DNA of 40,472 nucleotides, taken from an uncultured Nitrosomonadales bacterium. Lineage in GTDB: Bacteria > Pseudomonadota > Gammaproteobacteria > Burkholderiales > Gallionellaceae. The stretch covers positions 1 through 40,472 of the forward strand of contig CAIWRI010000085.1 of NCBI GenBank assembly GCA_903915035.1. The letters are read 5' to 3'. Made by a program: the position numbers and the translations under genes. The notes under the pieces were generated by a model. That model ran no database searches, was not told where the DNA came from, and saw only the letters and a list, made by a program, of their open reading frames with translations. Shown in pieces: positions 25,799 through 35,598 of this stretch (within the stretch, counting starts at the first letter, position 1; each line of letters begins with the position of its first letter).

Positions 25799-27069
25799 CT
25801 CGCGCGCAGATTTATCTCCTGCTTGGCATGGCGCTGCTATGCCTGCAGCCTGGGGAATCACAAGCGGCGATCGAGGTAATCTCAACCCGCATCTGGCCCG
25901 CCCAGGATTACACCCGACTGACACTTGAATCCAGACAACCAATACGTCACACACTGTTCACAGTAGAAAACCCGGATCGCCTGGTGATTGATTTGCAGGA
26001 TGTGGAACTGAATGAGGCGCTCAAACAGCTAAACAGTAAAACAGTCAGCGATGATCCTTACATCAAGAGTGTGCGGGTCGGCCAGTTTAAACCCGGCATG
26101 GTGCGACTGGTACTTGATCTCAAAGAGCAGATAAAACCACAATTGTTTGATCTTGCCCCGGCAGGAGAATATGGTTACCGCCTGGTACTCGACATTTATC
26201 CGGCAGCCAGCAATGATCCTCTGATGGCGCTGCTCTCACGGGACAGAACCGAGCCTATCAACGCTGACAAGCAGATTGACAAACTGCCCCTCCCCGAGAT
26301 GATGACAGAGTTGCACAATTCCCCCCATCTGAGCGCGCGTACCTTGATCATCGCCATTGATGCCGGGCACGGCGGTGAAGATCCTGGTGCACAGGGCAGC
26401 CGCGGCTCGCATGAGAAGGATGTCACACTGGCAATCGCCCGTCGTCTGTGTGCCATGATAAATGACACAGCGAACATGCACGGGGTGCTGATACGTGATG
26501 GTGATTATTTTATCCCTCTGGGCGGACGTGTCGCCAAAGCCCGCAAAGCCAAGGCAGATTTATTCGTTTCCATCCACGCAGACGCTTTCATCCGGCCTGA
26601 TGCGCATGGCTCTTCGGTGTTTGCACTCTCAGAACATGGTGCGACCAGCACTGCCGCGCGCTGGCTGGCCAAAAAAGAAAATGAGGCTGATTTAATCGGC
26701 GGAGTTAACATCGCGGTAAAAGACCCTTATCTGGCACGCACCCTGCTGGACTTGTCACAAACGGCCACCATCAGCGACAGCATCAGATTAGCCAAACATG
26801 TACTAGGCGATCTTAATAATATCAATGAGTTACATAGCGGGCATGTTGAGCAAGCCGGTTTTGCCGTACTAAAGTCACCCGATATCCCTTCTATTCTGGT
26901 AGAAACTGCGTTCATCAGTAATCCCGAGGAAGAAATACGCCTGAACGATGAAAATTATCAAAACAAACTTGCCAATGCAATCCTCGCTGGCATCAAACAG
27001 TACTTTGCCCAGAATCCGGCCTTATCCAGGCAACATATTAGCCAAACCAGCCGAATGGATGCGCAGTGA
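25780..27069 (+). CDS. amiC: N-acetylmuramoyl-L-alanine amidase with AMIN domain
   Basis: Periplasmic zinc amidase that splits septal peptidoglycan. A Sec-type signal peptide covers about residues 1-30 (hydrophobic Y-L-L-L-G-M-A-L-L, ending Q-A-A). The AMIN septum-targeting domain covers about 30-140. The Amidase_3 domain follows with zinc ligands His (DAGHGGEDPGA), Glu (SHEKDV) and His (VSIHADA), and the catalytic Glu (LVETAFISNP). The regulatory helix region typical of AmiB/AmiC lies around N-E-A-D-L-I-G-G. 429 residues. AGGAC lies 7 bases upstream of the ATG. Its stop overlaps the start of the ankyrin gene (GTGA). Confidence 0.94.
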   Translation: MFKAVITRAQIYLLLGMALLCLQPGESQAAIEVISTRIWPAQDYTRLTLESRQPIRHTLFTVENPDRLVIDLQDVELNEALKQLNSKTVSDDPYIKSVRVGQFKPGMVRLVLDLKEQIKPQLFDLAPAGEYGYRLVLDIYPAASNDPLMALLSRDRTEPINADKQIDKLPLPEMMTELHNSPHLSARTLIIAIDAGHGGEDPGAQGSRGSHEKDVTLAIARRLCAMINDTANMHGVLIRDGDYFIPLGGRVAKARKAKADLFVSIHADAFIRPDAHGSSVFALSEHGATSTAARWLAKKENEADLIGGVNIAVKDPYLARTLLDLSQTATISDSIRLAKHVLGDLNNINELHSGHVEQAGFAVLKSPDIPSILVETAFISNPEEEIRLNDENYQNKLANAILAGIKQYFAQNPALSRQHISQTSRMDAQ

Positions 27070-27971
27070 ATCTGCAATTACTACAGATTTTAGGCGGAAA
27101 AACCGAACATTATCCTTATGAACTGGAGCGTACTTATCCGCGCATTCTTGAGACCATCCTGCAACTATGGGATGAGGATAAAATGGACGATTATTTTCTG
27201 CAACTGATGATAAGCGATCGCAGCGAGCGTTCCGGCTTCCCAGAAAAAATTGCCACCGAGATCATGTACCTGAGCCGGGTTCACGCAGCCCGGCAACCTG
27301 CCGAGAAACCCCGTGATATTTGGAAGGTCAGCTCCGATTCATTTGTCAGTTTTACGCCGCACACGAAATTGGACGCCGGACTCATCAGCAGTGAGCGGCA
27401 AAATCAACCTGACTCAGTACTTTTCGCCGCCATTGAATCCGGTAAGCTAACTGAAGTCACCTCATTCCTTGACGCGCACAGCAACACGGAAATCCGCAAC
27501 AGTCGCGGCTGGACACCATTAATGATGGCAGCCTTCAACGGTCACGACGAGATAGTAAATTTGCTGATCCGGCATCACGCGGCAGTCAATGCTATTGATC
27601 CCGAAGGTAATAGCGCATTGCACCGGGCCTCATTTAACGGTTATATTCGCTGTGAACAACTGCTTATCGCCCAGCATGCGACTGTCAATGCGGGTAATTG
27701 TTTCGGATGGACGCCCTTAATTCTGTCTGCCGCACGCAATCATCCCCGGAGTGTTGCACTGTTAATCAATCAAGGTGCGCTGCCCGACCAGACGACTCAA
27801 GATGGTTATACCGCGCTGCACAAAGCCGCCGAAGCAGGATACAGCGATGTGGTAAAAATCCTGCTCGAACATGGCGCTGACAAGACGCTTATCACCCAGC
27901 ATGGCGATACTGCGCAGAAGCTGGCCAAAAACAATCCGGAGATCCTCGAACTGCTGACACAACAGGGCTAA
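27066..27971 (+). CDS. ankyrin-repeat protein
   Basis: The first 120 residues form an unassigned helical domain rich in E and L; the remainder is about five ankyrin repeats (DSVLFAAIESGKL, then GWTPLMMAAFNGHDEIVNLL, NSALHRASFNGY, GWTPLILSAARNH, GYTALHKAAEAGYSDVVKIL). The start is GTG at 27066, overlapping the amiC stop. No signal peptide or membrane segment is visible, so it is probably cytoplasmic. The partner is unknown; being coupled to amiC suggests a link to cell division or envelope work, but this is only an inference from position. Confidence 0.85.
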   Translation: MNLQLLQILGGKTEHYPYELERTYPRILETILQLWDEDKMDDYFLQLMISDRSERSGFPEKIATEIMYLSRVHAARQPAEKPRDIWKVSSDSFVSFTPHTKLDAGLISSERQNQPDSVLFAAIESGKLTEVTSFLDAHSNTEIRNSRGWTPLMMAAFNGHDEIVNLLIRHHAAVNAIDPEGNSALHRASFNGYIRCEQLLIAQHATVNAGNCFGWTPLILSAARNHPRSVALLINQGALPDQTTQDGYTALHKAAEAGYSDVVKILLEHGADKTLITQHGDTAQKLAKNNPEILELLTQQG

Positions 27972-27989
27972 CCGCCCCTGTCTGCCAAA

Positions 27990-28011
27990 GATACAGTCCA
28001 TTTTCTGTATC
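27990..28011. other. small inverted repeat between convergent genes
   Basis: GATACAG / CTGTATC, 8-base loop, 18 bases after the ankyrin-gene stop and facing cysM. There is no U-tract, so it is a weak candidate for a terminator in the 146-base convergent gap. Confidence 0.25.
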
Positions 28012-28117
28012 CGGTTTGCGCCCTCTCTCAGCCAATTCTTCGCAGTCCGCTACGTCATTTTTTAAGTGGCGTTACACTCAAGACGCAGGATACAATTTTA
28101 GCTGAATCGCGGTGAAT

Positions 28118-28999
28118 TCAGGATGGGAATACACCGGTAGACAGATAGCGATCACCCCGGTCACAGACAATAAACGAAATAACCGCATTTTCCAGCTGTT
28201 GCGAAATACGCAGCGCGACCGCTAACGCACCACCTGAAGAGATACCGCTAAAAATCCCTTCCTCAGCAGCCAGCCTGCGTGTCATCTGTTCTGCGTCCAA
28301 CTGACTCACCGACTCTATCCTGTCCACCTTGCCTGCCTCATAAATTTTCGGCAAGTAAGCTGCCGGCCATTTGCGTATACCCGGAATCTGCGCCCCCTCC
28401 TCCGGTTGCACGCCGATAATTTGCACAGACTGATTCTGCTCCTTGAAATAACGCGCGCAGCCCATGATGGTTCCGGTCGTGCCCATGCTGCTGACGAAAT
28501 GGGTCAGTTTACCGGCTGTATCACGCCAGATTTCCGGCGCAGTCCCCTGATAATGCGCAAGTGGATTATCAGGGTTGGAGAACTGATCCAGGATCATACC
28601 GCGCCCCTGATCGCGCAAAGCCAGGGCAATGTCTCGCGCCAACTCCATGCCGCCAGCTGCCAGCACCAGCTCTGCACCGTAGGCTTTCATGCTCTGACGC
28701 CGTTCAATGCTTTGATTTTCAGGCATCACCAGTATCATCCGGTAACCTTTCATCGCGGCTACCATCGCCAGTGCAATACCTGTATTTCCGCTGGTCGCCT
28801 CAATCAGGGTATCACCCGGCTTAATCTCGCCTCGCTGTTCAGCGCGCATGATCATGGAAAGTGCGGCCCGGTCCTTGACCGAACCTGCCGGATTATTGCC
28901 TTCCAGCTTAGCCAGCAGCACATTGCTGGTATGGCCGGGAATGCGCTGTAAACGCACCATGGGTGTATTGCCTACAAAATGATCTATGGACGGGTACAT
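28118..28999 (-). CDS. cysM: cysteine synthase B (O-acetylserine sulfhydrylase)
   Basis: PLP enzyme that makes cysteine from O-acetylserine and sulfide or thiosulfate. The PLP Lys is in NPAGSVKDRAA (about residue 43), the substrate loop in EATSGNTGIAL, the phosphate cradle in GTTGTIMG and the Ser of the PLP ring contact in GISSGGALA. Length 293 is typical of CysM. ATG at 28999 (MYPSIDHFVGNTPM) is preferred over a TTG 12 bases earlier that overlaps the rfaD stop. It is the last gene of the lapA-rfaD run. Confidence 0.94.
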   Translation of the reverse strand: MYPSIDHFVGNTPMVRLQRIPGHTSNVLLAKLEGNNPAGSVKDRAALSMIMRAEQRGEIKPGDTLIEATSGNTGIALAMVAAMKGYRMILVMPENQSIERRQSMKAYGAELVLAAGGMELARDIALALRDQGRGMILDQFSNPDNPLAHYQGTAPEIWRDTAGKLTHFVSSMGTTGTIMGCARYFKEQNQSVQIIGVQPEEGAQIPGIRKWPAAYLPKIYEAGKVDRIESVSQLDAEQMTRRLAAEEGIFSGISSGGALAVALRISQQLENAVISFIVCDRGDRYLSTGVFPS

Positions 29000-29007
29000 A
29001 TTCAGTC

Positions 29008-30000
29008 TCAATTTTTGAGCAGTTGTGCGACATAACGACCTACACCATGCTCGACACTGAGAAACGGTTGCGAATAGCCGATACTACGCAGCGCGCCGAT
29101 ATCAGCCTGAGTGTAACTCTGATATTTGCCACGCAACGCATCGGGAAAGGGAATATAACGGAGCAAACCCTGCTGCTGTAATTCAACAAGACTTAACGCC
29201 TGTTTACCCTCGACATGGCGCAGGGCATTAACGGTTGCGACTGCCACATCGTTAAAACTCTGCGCCTGGCCTGTACCCAGATTAAAGATACCCGATAGTT
29301 CCGGATGATCCAGAAAAAACATATTGACCTTGACGACATCTTCGATGGAAACAAAATCGCGCAACTGCCCGCCACTCTCATAACCGTCACACCCTTCAAA
29401 CAATTTCACACGCCCTTCAGCCCGATACTGATTGAAAAAATGATAGGCGACTGATGCCATGCGCCCCTTGTGCTGTTCACGCGGCCCATACACATTGAAA
29501 TAGCGCAGGCCGATAATTTGCGCACCGCGTTTGTGCCAGCGACGACGTATGATCTGGTCAAACAAAAATTTGGAATAAGCGTACACATTCAACGGCGATT
29601 CAAACTCGCGACTTTCCTTGAAAACACTTCCTCCGCCATACACTGAAGCCGAAGAAGCATACAAAAACGGTATTTCTTCGCTCTGGCAATAGTTCAACAA
29701 TTCCAGCGTGTACTGGTAATTGTTGTCCATCATGTAACGGCCATCGGTCTCCATCGTGTCAGAGCAGGCACCCTGATGGAATATTGCACACACCAGCCCG
29801 TCAAAGAAACCTTCCTGAATTTTTTGGCGGAAATCTTCCTTATCCAGAAAGTCGGCAATATCGCAATCCACCAGATTACGAAACTTGTCGGCAGACTTTA
29901 AATTATCCACCGCGATGATATCGTGTTCACCGCGTTCATTAAGCGCCTTGACCAGATTAGAACCTATAAAGCCTGCTGCGCCGGTAACGATGTAATACAT
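29008..30000 (-). CDS. rfaD: ADP-L-glycero-D-manno-heptose 6-epimerase
   Basis: Last enzyme of ADP-heptose synthesis for the LPS inner core. NAD(P)-binding Rossmann motif [10 protein letters not shown] (about residues 7-16), the short-chain epimerase Tyr/Lys in [10 protein letters not shown] and the family segment [12 protein letters not shown] are all present. Length 330 is normal. AAGGGG is 6 bases before the ATG. The gap to rfaE1 is 106 bases and is filled with heptamer repeats. Confidence 0.96.
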   Translation of the reverse strand: MYYIVTGAAGFIGSNLVKALNERGEHDIIAVDNLKSADKFRNLVDCDIADFLDKEDFRQKIQEGFFDGLVCAIFHQGACSDTMETDGRYMMDNNYQYTLELLNYCQSEEIPFLYASSASVYGGGSVFKESREFESPLNVYAYSKFLFDQIIRRRWHKRGAQIIGLRYFNVYGPREQHKGRMASVAYHFFNQYRAEGRVKLFEGCDGYESGGQLRDFVSIEDVVKVNMFFLDHPELSGIFNLGTGQAQSFNDVAVATVNALRHVEGKQALSLVELQQQGLLRYIPFPDALRGKYQSYTQADIGALRSIGYSQPFLSVEHGVGRYVAQLLKN

Positions 30001-30030
30001 CTATGCCCCTTTCGATTTATCCATCAGAAA

Positions 30031-30105
30031 AGTGGTAAGTGGAGCGGTGCACTTCAGTGGTAAGTACCCCCATCACTCACTATTTACCACTCGCTACTCA
30101 CCAGT
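30031..30105. repeat. heptamer repeats in both orientations between rfaE1 and rfaD
   Basis: On plus, heptamers CATCACT, CACTATT, TACCACT, CGCTACT, CACCAGT run in register from 30071 to 30105. Inverted copies AGTGGTA occur at 30031 and 30056. The segment 30056-30066 can pair with 30081-30091 (10 of 11 bases). The consensus ACCACT core matches the heptamers at 17555-17592. Confidence 0.6.
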
Positions 30106-30106
30106 T

Positions 30107-31045
30107 TTACTGCATGTCCTGAACAATTTCTTCCCGGCTGACCACGGCTGTACCTAACTTACCGACGACGATACCAGCCGCACGATTCGCGATGCGCATC
30201 GCATCTGACATATCAGCCCCGGCAGCCATCATCACGGCCAGGGTCGCAATCACCGTGTCACCCGCTCCGCTCACATCAAACACTTCCCTGGTGTGTGTAG
30301 CCTCATGCTGCACATCTCCTGCGCGATACAGACTCATACCATCTTCACTGCGTGTGACCAGCAATGCTTCCAGTTGCAAGCCCGTGCGCAGCGTCTCAGC
30401 CTTGCTGTTCAGCTCAGCCTCGGTGCGCCAACTGCCTGCCACTTCACGAAATTCACTGCGATTCGGTGTCAGCAGGGTTGCCCCTGCATAGCGCGCGTAA
30501 TCGTCTCCCTTGGGATCGACCAGCACCGGTTTATGCGCATCCCTTGCCATTTGTATCATTTGTGCGATGTGAGCCAGACCGCCTTTGCCATAGTCGGACA
30601 GTATGACAACATCAGCCAGCGGCAATTGTATGCGGTAATCGGCCAGCGCGGCATGCAATACTTCATGACTGGGTGACGTTTCAAAATCGATGCGCAATAA
30701 TTGCTGTTGCCGAGCGATGGCACGCAACTTGACGATAGTGGAAATACTGCTGTCGCGATGCAATAACGGAATCAAATTGGCGTATTCTTTCAACAGTTTT
30801 TCCAGACATACACCCGCTTCATCGTCTCCTACGACCGACAGCAACGTGACTTTCGCACCTAAGACTGCAATGTTACGCGCCACGTTTGCTGCTCCCCCGG
30901 GACGTTCGTCTACTCGACTGACTTTAAGTACCGGGACAGGCGCTTCAGGCGAAATGCGGTGCACTTCGCCAAACCAGTAACGATCCAGCATGACGTCTCC
31001 TACCACCAGGATACGAACGCCCTCGAATGCGGGTAACTTGATCAT
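30107..31045 (-). CDS. rfaE1: D-glycero-beta-D-manno-heptose-7-phosphate kinase (RfaE domain I)
   Basis: PfkB-family kinase that phosphorylates heptose 7-phosphate at C1. Signatures are GDVMLDRYWFGEVHRISPEAP (read in two parts: GDVMLDRYWFG, RISPEAPVPV), GGAANVARN (about 46-54) and the catalytic DVSGAGDTV (about 256-264). 312 residues: only the kinase half is present, without the adenylyltransferase domain found in fused HldE; the other enzyme must be encoded elsewhere. ATG at 31045 with AGGGG upstream, one base after the pyrF stop. Confidence 0.94.
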   Translation of the reverse strand: MIKLPAFEGVRILVVGDVMLDRYWFGEVHRISPEAPVPVLKVSRVDERPGGAANVARNIAVLGAKVTLLSVVGDDEAGVCLEKLLKEYANLIPLLHRDSSISTIVKLRAIARQQQLLRIDFETSPSHEVLHAALADYRIQLPLADVVILSDYGKGGLAHIAQMIQMARDAHKPVLVDPKGDDYARYAGATLLTPNRSEFREVAGSWRTEAELNSKAETLRTGLQLEALLVTRSEDGMSLYRAGDVQHEATHTREVFDVSGAGDTVIATLAVMMAAGADMSDAMRIANRAAGIVVGKLGTAVVSREEIVQDMQ

Positions 31046-31046
31046 G

Positions 31047-31742
31047 CTAACCCCTGATTTGGCTGTTGATATCAAGCAAAGCCTGCATCGGATCTACCGC
31101 GCGGGTAATCGGCCGGCCTATCACAAGATAACTGGAACCGGCCTTGATCGCCGCCTCCGGTGTCATCACGCGTGACTGGTCATCAAGACTTGCCTCTAAC
31201 GGACGAATACCCGGTGTCACCAGTGCAAATTTATTACCGCAATGTTTACGCAACAGTGCAGTTTCCATCGCTGAACAAACCACGCCGTCCAGACCGCACT
31301 CCTGCGACAATTTAGCCAGACGCAAGACCATCTCCCCGGTACTTGTCTGAATGCCCAGCTCATTAATATCTTCCTGATTCATGCTGGTCAGCAAGGTAAC
31401 GGCAATTAGCTTGGGTGGCTTTACGCTGTTGGCCACCGCAAGTTGCGCCGCTTCCAGCATTTTACGTCCACCTAAAGCGTGCACATTGATCATCCAGACA
31501 CCAAGACCGGCGGCGGCCTTACAGGCTTGCGCAGTGGTGTTAGGTATATCGTGAAACTTCAGATCAAGAAAAATCTCAAATCCGCTTCTCATCAATTGTT
31601 CAAGCAAGGCGGGCCCTGTCGCCGTGAACAACTCTTTACCTACCTTTAAGCGGCAAAGTTCGGGGGACAGACGGTGCGCCAGCGCCAAAGCCGGCACTGC
31701 ACCGGGGTAGTCAAGGGCTACAATAATTTTCGGATCACTCAT
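31047..31742 (-). CDS. pyrF: orotidine 5'-phosphate decarboxylase
   Basis: Last step of UMP synthesis. The active-site signature [10 protein letters not shown] (about residues 59-68) holds the Asp-Lys-Asp residues. Other motifs are VALDYPG at the start, NVHALGG, and TPGIRP with the phosphate-binding VIGRPIT near the C-terminus. Length 231 is normal. The ATG overlaps the lapB stop as ATGA and its stop is 1 base before rfaE1, so it is in the LPS operon. Confidence 0.97.
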   Translation of the reverse strand: MSDPKIIVALDYPGAVPALALAHRLSPELCRLKVGKELFTATGPALLEQLMRSGFEIFLDLKFHDIPNTTAQACKAAAGLGVWMINVHALGGRKMLEAAQLAVANSVKPPKLIAVTLLTSMNQEDINELGIQTSTGEMVLRLAKLSQECGLDGVVCSAMETALLRKHCGNKFALVTPGIRPLEASLDDQSRVMTPEAAIKAGSSYLVIGRPITRAVDPMQALLDINSQIRG

Positions 31743-32914
31743 AACGGTTTACCACTTTCTTCATCGCGCCTCGGCGCATAACTATCCCATGCCTGACAGG
31801 CCGGGCAATGCCAATAAAATTTTCGAGCCTTAAACCCGCAATGGCTACAGTGATACATTGCCAGATTTCGTGTGCGTTTATGCACCAGATCTTTGATCAT
31901 TTCAACATCGGCACGCATCTCCACCGGCACTTCCAGTAAACGCGCCTCCAGCAATTTATCCAGACACAACAGGGTCGGATTGCGCTCCAGTTCATCTCGC
32001 GCCAGTTTATAAGCTGAAGCGGGCGTTTCGTATTTCATCATGCCGTCAAACACGACATTCAGCAAATCAATTGAGTGATACTTAAGCAGGTATCCGCGCA
32101 ACAGTAAAATACCCTCAGCTTCCCGATCAAGCGAACTATAGGCTGCCAGCAGACGTTCGGCCACCAAAGGCAGGTATTGTGCATCCTGCACCTCAATGCC
32201 GCGCCACAGCTCAATCGCCTGCTCAACATGTCCCTCAGCGCTCATCAGTTCACCCAGCATGACGGTCGCGCGCACGCTGCCAGGAAAAACCTCAAGCCCG
32301 AGCCACAAATGTTCGTGTGCCTGCGCCATATTGCCGGCAGCAATTTCTTCGGCAGCCAGTTCGCAATAAAAAAAAGCCGCCTGCTTGCTGTACGACTGCC
32401 CGGACTCAAGCGATAGCTGCTTTGCGATCGCAATCGCTTTCAACCAGTCATGTTCTTTCTGGAATAATTCCAGCAGAAATTCCAGGGCAGGTACGGCATA
32501 GGAAGTTTTTTTGAGTTCACCGAACAATCGCTCGGCACGGTCCAGAATCCCGGCTTTGAGATAATCCTGCGCCAGTTCAAAAATGGCCTGTTGACGCTTG
32601 TCATCATCAAGATCAGCCCTCTCCACCAGATTATGATGCATGCGCAAGGCGCGATCGACTTCACCGCGCCGGCGAAATAAACTTCCCAGGGCAAAATGGA
32701 GCTCAACTGTATGCGGATCAATTTTGACGACTTCGATAAAGGCCTCAATGGCTTTATCCTGCTGTTCATTGAGTAAAAAATTAAGTCCCTGAAAATACGA
32801 TTCCGGCAATGCCGTTGATTCGGAGAGCAGATTCTTGATATCAAGACGTGCGGCCCACCATCCCATGCCAAAAAACAATGGCAAAAAAAGCAGCATCCAC
32901 GGTTCAAATTCCAT
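31739..32914 (-). CDS. lapB: lipopolysaccharide assembly protein LapB (YciM)
   Basis: LapB is an inner-membrane anchored TPR protein that guides FtsH to degrade LpxC, limiting LPS synthesis. An N-terminal membrane anchor ([17 protein letters not shown], about residues 6-22) is followed by TPR repeats to about 330 and a C-terminal rubredoxin-like zinc site, C-S-H-C-G-F and C-P-A-C-Q-A-W. Length 391 is usual. It is flanked by lapA, 54 bases upstream, and pyrF, overlapping. All features needed for function are seen. Confidence 0.95.
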   Translation of the reverse strand: MEFEPWMLLFLPLFFGMGWWAARLDIKNLLSESTALPESYFQGLNFLLNEQQDKAIEAFIEVVKIDPHTVELHFALGSLFRRRGEVDRALRMHHNLVERADLDDDKRQQAIFELAQDYLKAGILDRAERLFGELKKTSYAVPALEFLLELFQKEHDWLKAIAIAKQLSLESGQSYSKQAAFFYCELAAEEIAAGNMAQAHEHLWLGLEVFPGSVRATVMLGELMSAEGHVEQAIELWRGIEVQDAQYLPLVAERLLAAYSSLDREAEGILLLRGYLLKYHSIDLLNVVFDGMMKYETPASAYKLARDELERNPTLLCLDKLLEARLLEVPVEMRADVEMIKDLVHKRTRNLAMYHCSHCGFKARKFYWHCPACQAWDSYAPRRDEESGKPL

Positions 32915-32968
32915 TAAATACCCACATGATTGAATACATTACAAAATACGACGAAAATACTGCATACA

Positions 32969-33235
32969 CTATTGTGGATGATTAAGCTTTTTAAAATCGT
33001 CCAGCTCCCGCTTCAAACGGGATATCTCACGACGTTGACGAAACCAGATGCCCAGGGTTGCCAAAATACCTAACCCTGCACCCACTGCGAAAAACAACAA
33101 CAAGGCCACCACCAGCGTTGATTGCCACTGATACCCGAAAAAATAATGCAAAGTGACTGGCTGACTGTTTTTAAGCGCGAAGCCCAGCAGGACAATAAAC
33201 ACAAACATCTGAAAAAGCCAGTTAATATAACGCAT
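32969..33235 (-). CDS. lapA: lipopolysaccharide assembly protein LapA
   Basis: Small partner of LapB, 88 residues, with two membrane helices (FQMFVFIVLLGFAL, about 8-21, and LVVALLLFFAVGAGLGILAT, about 40-60) and a charged coiled tail. The start MRYINWLF at 33235 is fixed by GAGG 8 bases upstream; a longer frame to 33445 exists but its first 70 residues are not LapA-like. The usual upstream neighbour ihfB is absent. Confidence 0.9.
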   Translation of the reverse strand: MRYINWLFQMFVFIVLLGFALKNSQPVTLHYFFGYQWQSTLVVALLLFFAVGAGLGILATLGIWFRQRREISRLKRELDDFKKLNHPQ

Positions 33236-33640
33236 TTTTAATCCTCGTAATACCTGTTTGACCAGTTGCACTGCGCATTGTAATTCGAAAGCGGGCGTCA
33301 GGGAACTGACACGCCTTTTACAAGCCGCAAAACGATCGTTTCCTGTTCGCGGTACGATGCGCCGGAATAGAATCAATTGACAATGAATTGTGGCGAAATC
33401 AAGGCTGCGAAATTTTTGGCGCTTCAACCTGATGCGTATCAACAAGAGGATAAAAATATGCCAAGCCTCGACTGAGCTTCGTCAGTCAATCTGCAAGATA
33501 GCCTATGTTCAGATTGGCTGAGCGCGTTGTTGGCAGTACAACTCCCTCGCGGCAATGCGAAGCTGTCTTTCATCCAGGCGTTTCGCCAGACCAAAAGCAA
33601 TTCTCATTCTGTGATAGCCGGGAGGTGCTGTTTAAGCTGC
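33236..33640. other. 405-base non-coding stretch between cysB and lapA
   Basis: No convincing gene. It holds GACTGA-GCTTCG-TCAGTC (33470-33487), a perfect 6-bp hairpin that may end the cysB transcript, and an imperfect hairpin near 33287-33310 (GGCGTCAG ... CTGACACGCC) which lies in the presumed lapA leader. A lapA promoter should lie here but I could not fix it. The open frames across it look accidental. Confidence 0.5.
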
Positions 33641-34573
33641 TTATTTTTGGGAGGGAGACGGGATTCCAGCGCGAATGGTCGCTTCGTCCAGCAAAGGAGA
33701 GCAAAGTTCAATGAAGCGATAGGCAAAGCTGCGCAGATAATGACCCCGCCGCAGGGCAATATAGGTGGTGTTCGCACCGAAAAGATGTTCACAGGGTAAC
33801 AGACGCAATTCGGAATCTTTCACCGGGTTGAAGGCCATTGAGGCGATAATACCGATTCCCAAGCCCAGTTCCACATAGGTTTTGATTACGTCTGAATCCA
33901 GTGCTGACATGGAGATATCCGGTGTCACGCCTGCATCAAGAAAGGCCTGATCTATCCTGGCGCGTCCGGTCAATCCTTCGTGATAGGTAACGATGGGGTA
34001 TTGGGCTAACGCCTGTAAAGTCAGTGGACTCACCAGTTCCAGCGGATGTCCTGCAGGCACGATCACCTCATGATACCAAGTGTAAAAAGGGAAGGAATCC
34101 AGCTTGCTGACATCCGCCAGTGCCTCTGTCGCCATACCAATATCAGCCTCGCCTGAAAGTAACAGGGTGACGATTTCACCGGGACTTGCCTGATGCAGTT
34201 TCAGGTGTACCTTTGGGTAGGTTTTCTTGAAATCGCTTATCACCTTGGGCAAGGCATAGCGCGCCTGAGTATGGGTCGCCACCACAGTCAACTGACCTTC
34301 ATCGCGCAGACTATATTGCTCGACCATATTTTTAATGTTGTTTGCATCGAGCAGGATGCGTTCGACGATTTGCAGCAGTTCGCGCCCGGGTTCGGTCAGA
34401 TCCAGCAGGCGTTTACCTTTGCGTACGAACAACTCCACTCCCAGTTCTTCCTCCAGATCCTTGATGTGTTTGGAAACGCCGGATTGTGAAGTAAACAAGG
34501 CACAGCCCACCTCGGTCAAGTTGAAATTACAGCGCGCAGCTTCACGAATAATTCTAAGCTGCTGAAAGTTCAT
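33641..34573 (-). CDS. cysB: LysR-type sulfur regulator CysB
   Basis: CysB activates sulfate assimilation genes with N-acetylserine as inducer. The protein starts [13 protein letters not shown] and has the LysR helix-turn-helix (about residues 18-38; [16 protein letters not shown]). The sensing domain includes [10 protein letters not shown] and the [11 protein letters not shown] segment typical of CysB. 310 residues. GGGAG lies before the ATG at 34573. The gene begins 20 bases inside the end of cysA, so it is the last gene of the sulfate operon and could regulate its own transcription. Confidence 0.93.
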   Translation of the reverse strand: MNFQQLRIIREAARCNFNLTEVGCALFTSQSGVSKHIKDLEEELGVELFVRKGKRLLDLTEPGRELLQIVERILLDANNIKNMVEQYSLRDEGQLTVVATHTQARYALPKVISDFKKTYPKVHLKLHQASPGEIVTLLLSGEADIGMATEALADVSKLDSFPFYTWYHEVIVPAGHPLELVSPLTLQALAQYPIVTYHEGLTGRARIDQAFLDAGVTPDISMSALDSDVIKTYVELGLGIGIIASMAFNPVKDSELRLLPCEHLFGANTTYIALRRGHYLRSFAYRFIELCSPLLDEATIRAGIPSPSQK

Positions 34574-35597
34574 TTTTTTCTCCCGTATCGAATACGCGGA
34601 ACTGACGTGGCCGGATATAAGCTTTATCGCCATTCGCCAAGGGTGCGGCATCAAAGCGTTCACGGGATAACTCAATTTCGATAAATTCGCTGCTGCCAAA
34701 CGCCGACACTTCGACGCGCACGATAGAACCGATGGCCCGTACCAGTTTAACCTCAACCGGCAGCGCTGTCTCATCCTGTTTGACGGCACTGATATCTATA
34801 TCATGCGGACGCACATAGGCTACCGCATCGCCGTGGCGCTCGGTCCACGCGGCATGCTCCCTGCTATGGAACAGATTCACATTGCCGATAAACTGGTAGA
34901 CAAAAGGCGTGGCAGGCTTCGCATATACTTCATCCGGCGTGCCGACCTGCTCGATTTTACCCTTGTTCATCACCACCACGCGGTCGGCTACTTCCAGCGC
35001 CTCTTCCTGGTCGTGAGTGACAAAAATGCTGGTGATGTGCAGTTCGTCGTGCAGACGGCGCAACCAGCGTCGCAGTTCTTTTCTTACCTGCGCATCCAAT
35101 GCGCCAAACGGCTCGTCCAGCAGCAGAATTTTTGGCTCAACCGCCAGGGCGCGCGCCAGAGCGATACGCTGACGCTGCCCACCGGATAATTGCGCAGGAT
35201 AACGATCCGAGAGCCAGTCCAGTTGCACCAGATTGAGCAATTCATGCACGCGGCGCTGAATCTCGGCCTCGTTGTGACGTTCTTTACGGGGTTTGACGCG
35301 TAAGCCGAAGGCGACATTTTCGAACACGGTCATGTGACGGAACAGAGCATAGTGCTGAAATACGAAACCGACGTTGCGCTCTCTTGCATTGCGCGCTTCC
35401 ACGTCCTCGCCATGAAACAGCAACTTGCCTGAATCAGCCAGCTCCAGTCCGCCTATGATGCGCAACAGCGAAGTTTTACCGCAACCGGAAGGTCCCAGCA
35501 GTGCGATCAATTCACCGCTGTTGACTTCCAGATTGATGTTGTCCAGTGCCTTATAGGCACCAAAATTCTTGTTGATATTTTCAATTGTGATACTCAT
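34554..35597 (-). CDS. cysA: sulfate/thiosulfate ABC transporter ATPase CysA
   Basis: ATPase of the sulfate importer. Walker [10 protein letters not shown] (about residues 35-43), Q-loop VFQHYALF, signature LSGGQRQR (about 135), Walker [14 protein letters not shown] and the H-loop in [13 protein letters not shown]-like C-terminal domain (about 240-347) gives the standard length. It follows cysW by 1 base. Intact. Confidence 0.96.
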   Translation of the reverse strand: MSITIENINKNFGAYKALDNINLEVNSGELIALLGPSGCGKTSLLRIIGGLELADSGKLLFHGEDVEARNARERNVGFVFQHYALFRHMTVFENVAFGLRVKPRKERHNEAEIQRRVHELLNLVQLDWLSDRYPAQLSGGQRQRIALARALAVEPKILLLDEPFGALDAQVRKELRRWLRRLHDELHITSIFVTHDQEEALEVADRVVVMNKGKIEQVGTPDEVYAKPATPFVYQFIGNVNLFHSREHAAWTERHGDAVAYVRPHDIDISAVKQDETALPVEVKLVRAIGSIVRVEVSAFGSSEFIEIELSRERFDAAPLANGDKAYIRPRQFRVFDTGEKNELSAA

Positions 35598-35598
35598 T

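Noticed and set aside
33236..33445. N-terminal extension of the LapA frame by 70 codons
   Set aside because: Not LapA-like and not an IhfB remnant; the ATG at 33235 has GAGG upstream and the correct family N-terminus.
33505..33799. Plus-strand open frames opposite the 3' end of cysB
   Set aside because: No family resemblance, no ribosome binding site, partly antisense to a sure gene.
34574..34789. N-terminal extension of the CysB frame by 72 codons
   Set aside because: Overlaps cysA coding sequence on the same strand, is not LysR-like, and the ATG at 34573 has a good ribosome binding site and matches family starts.
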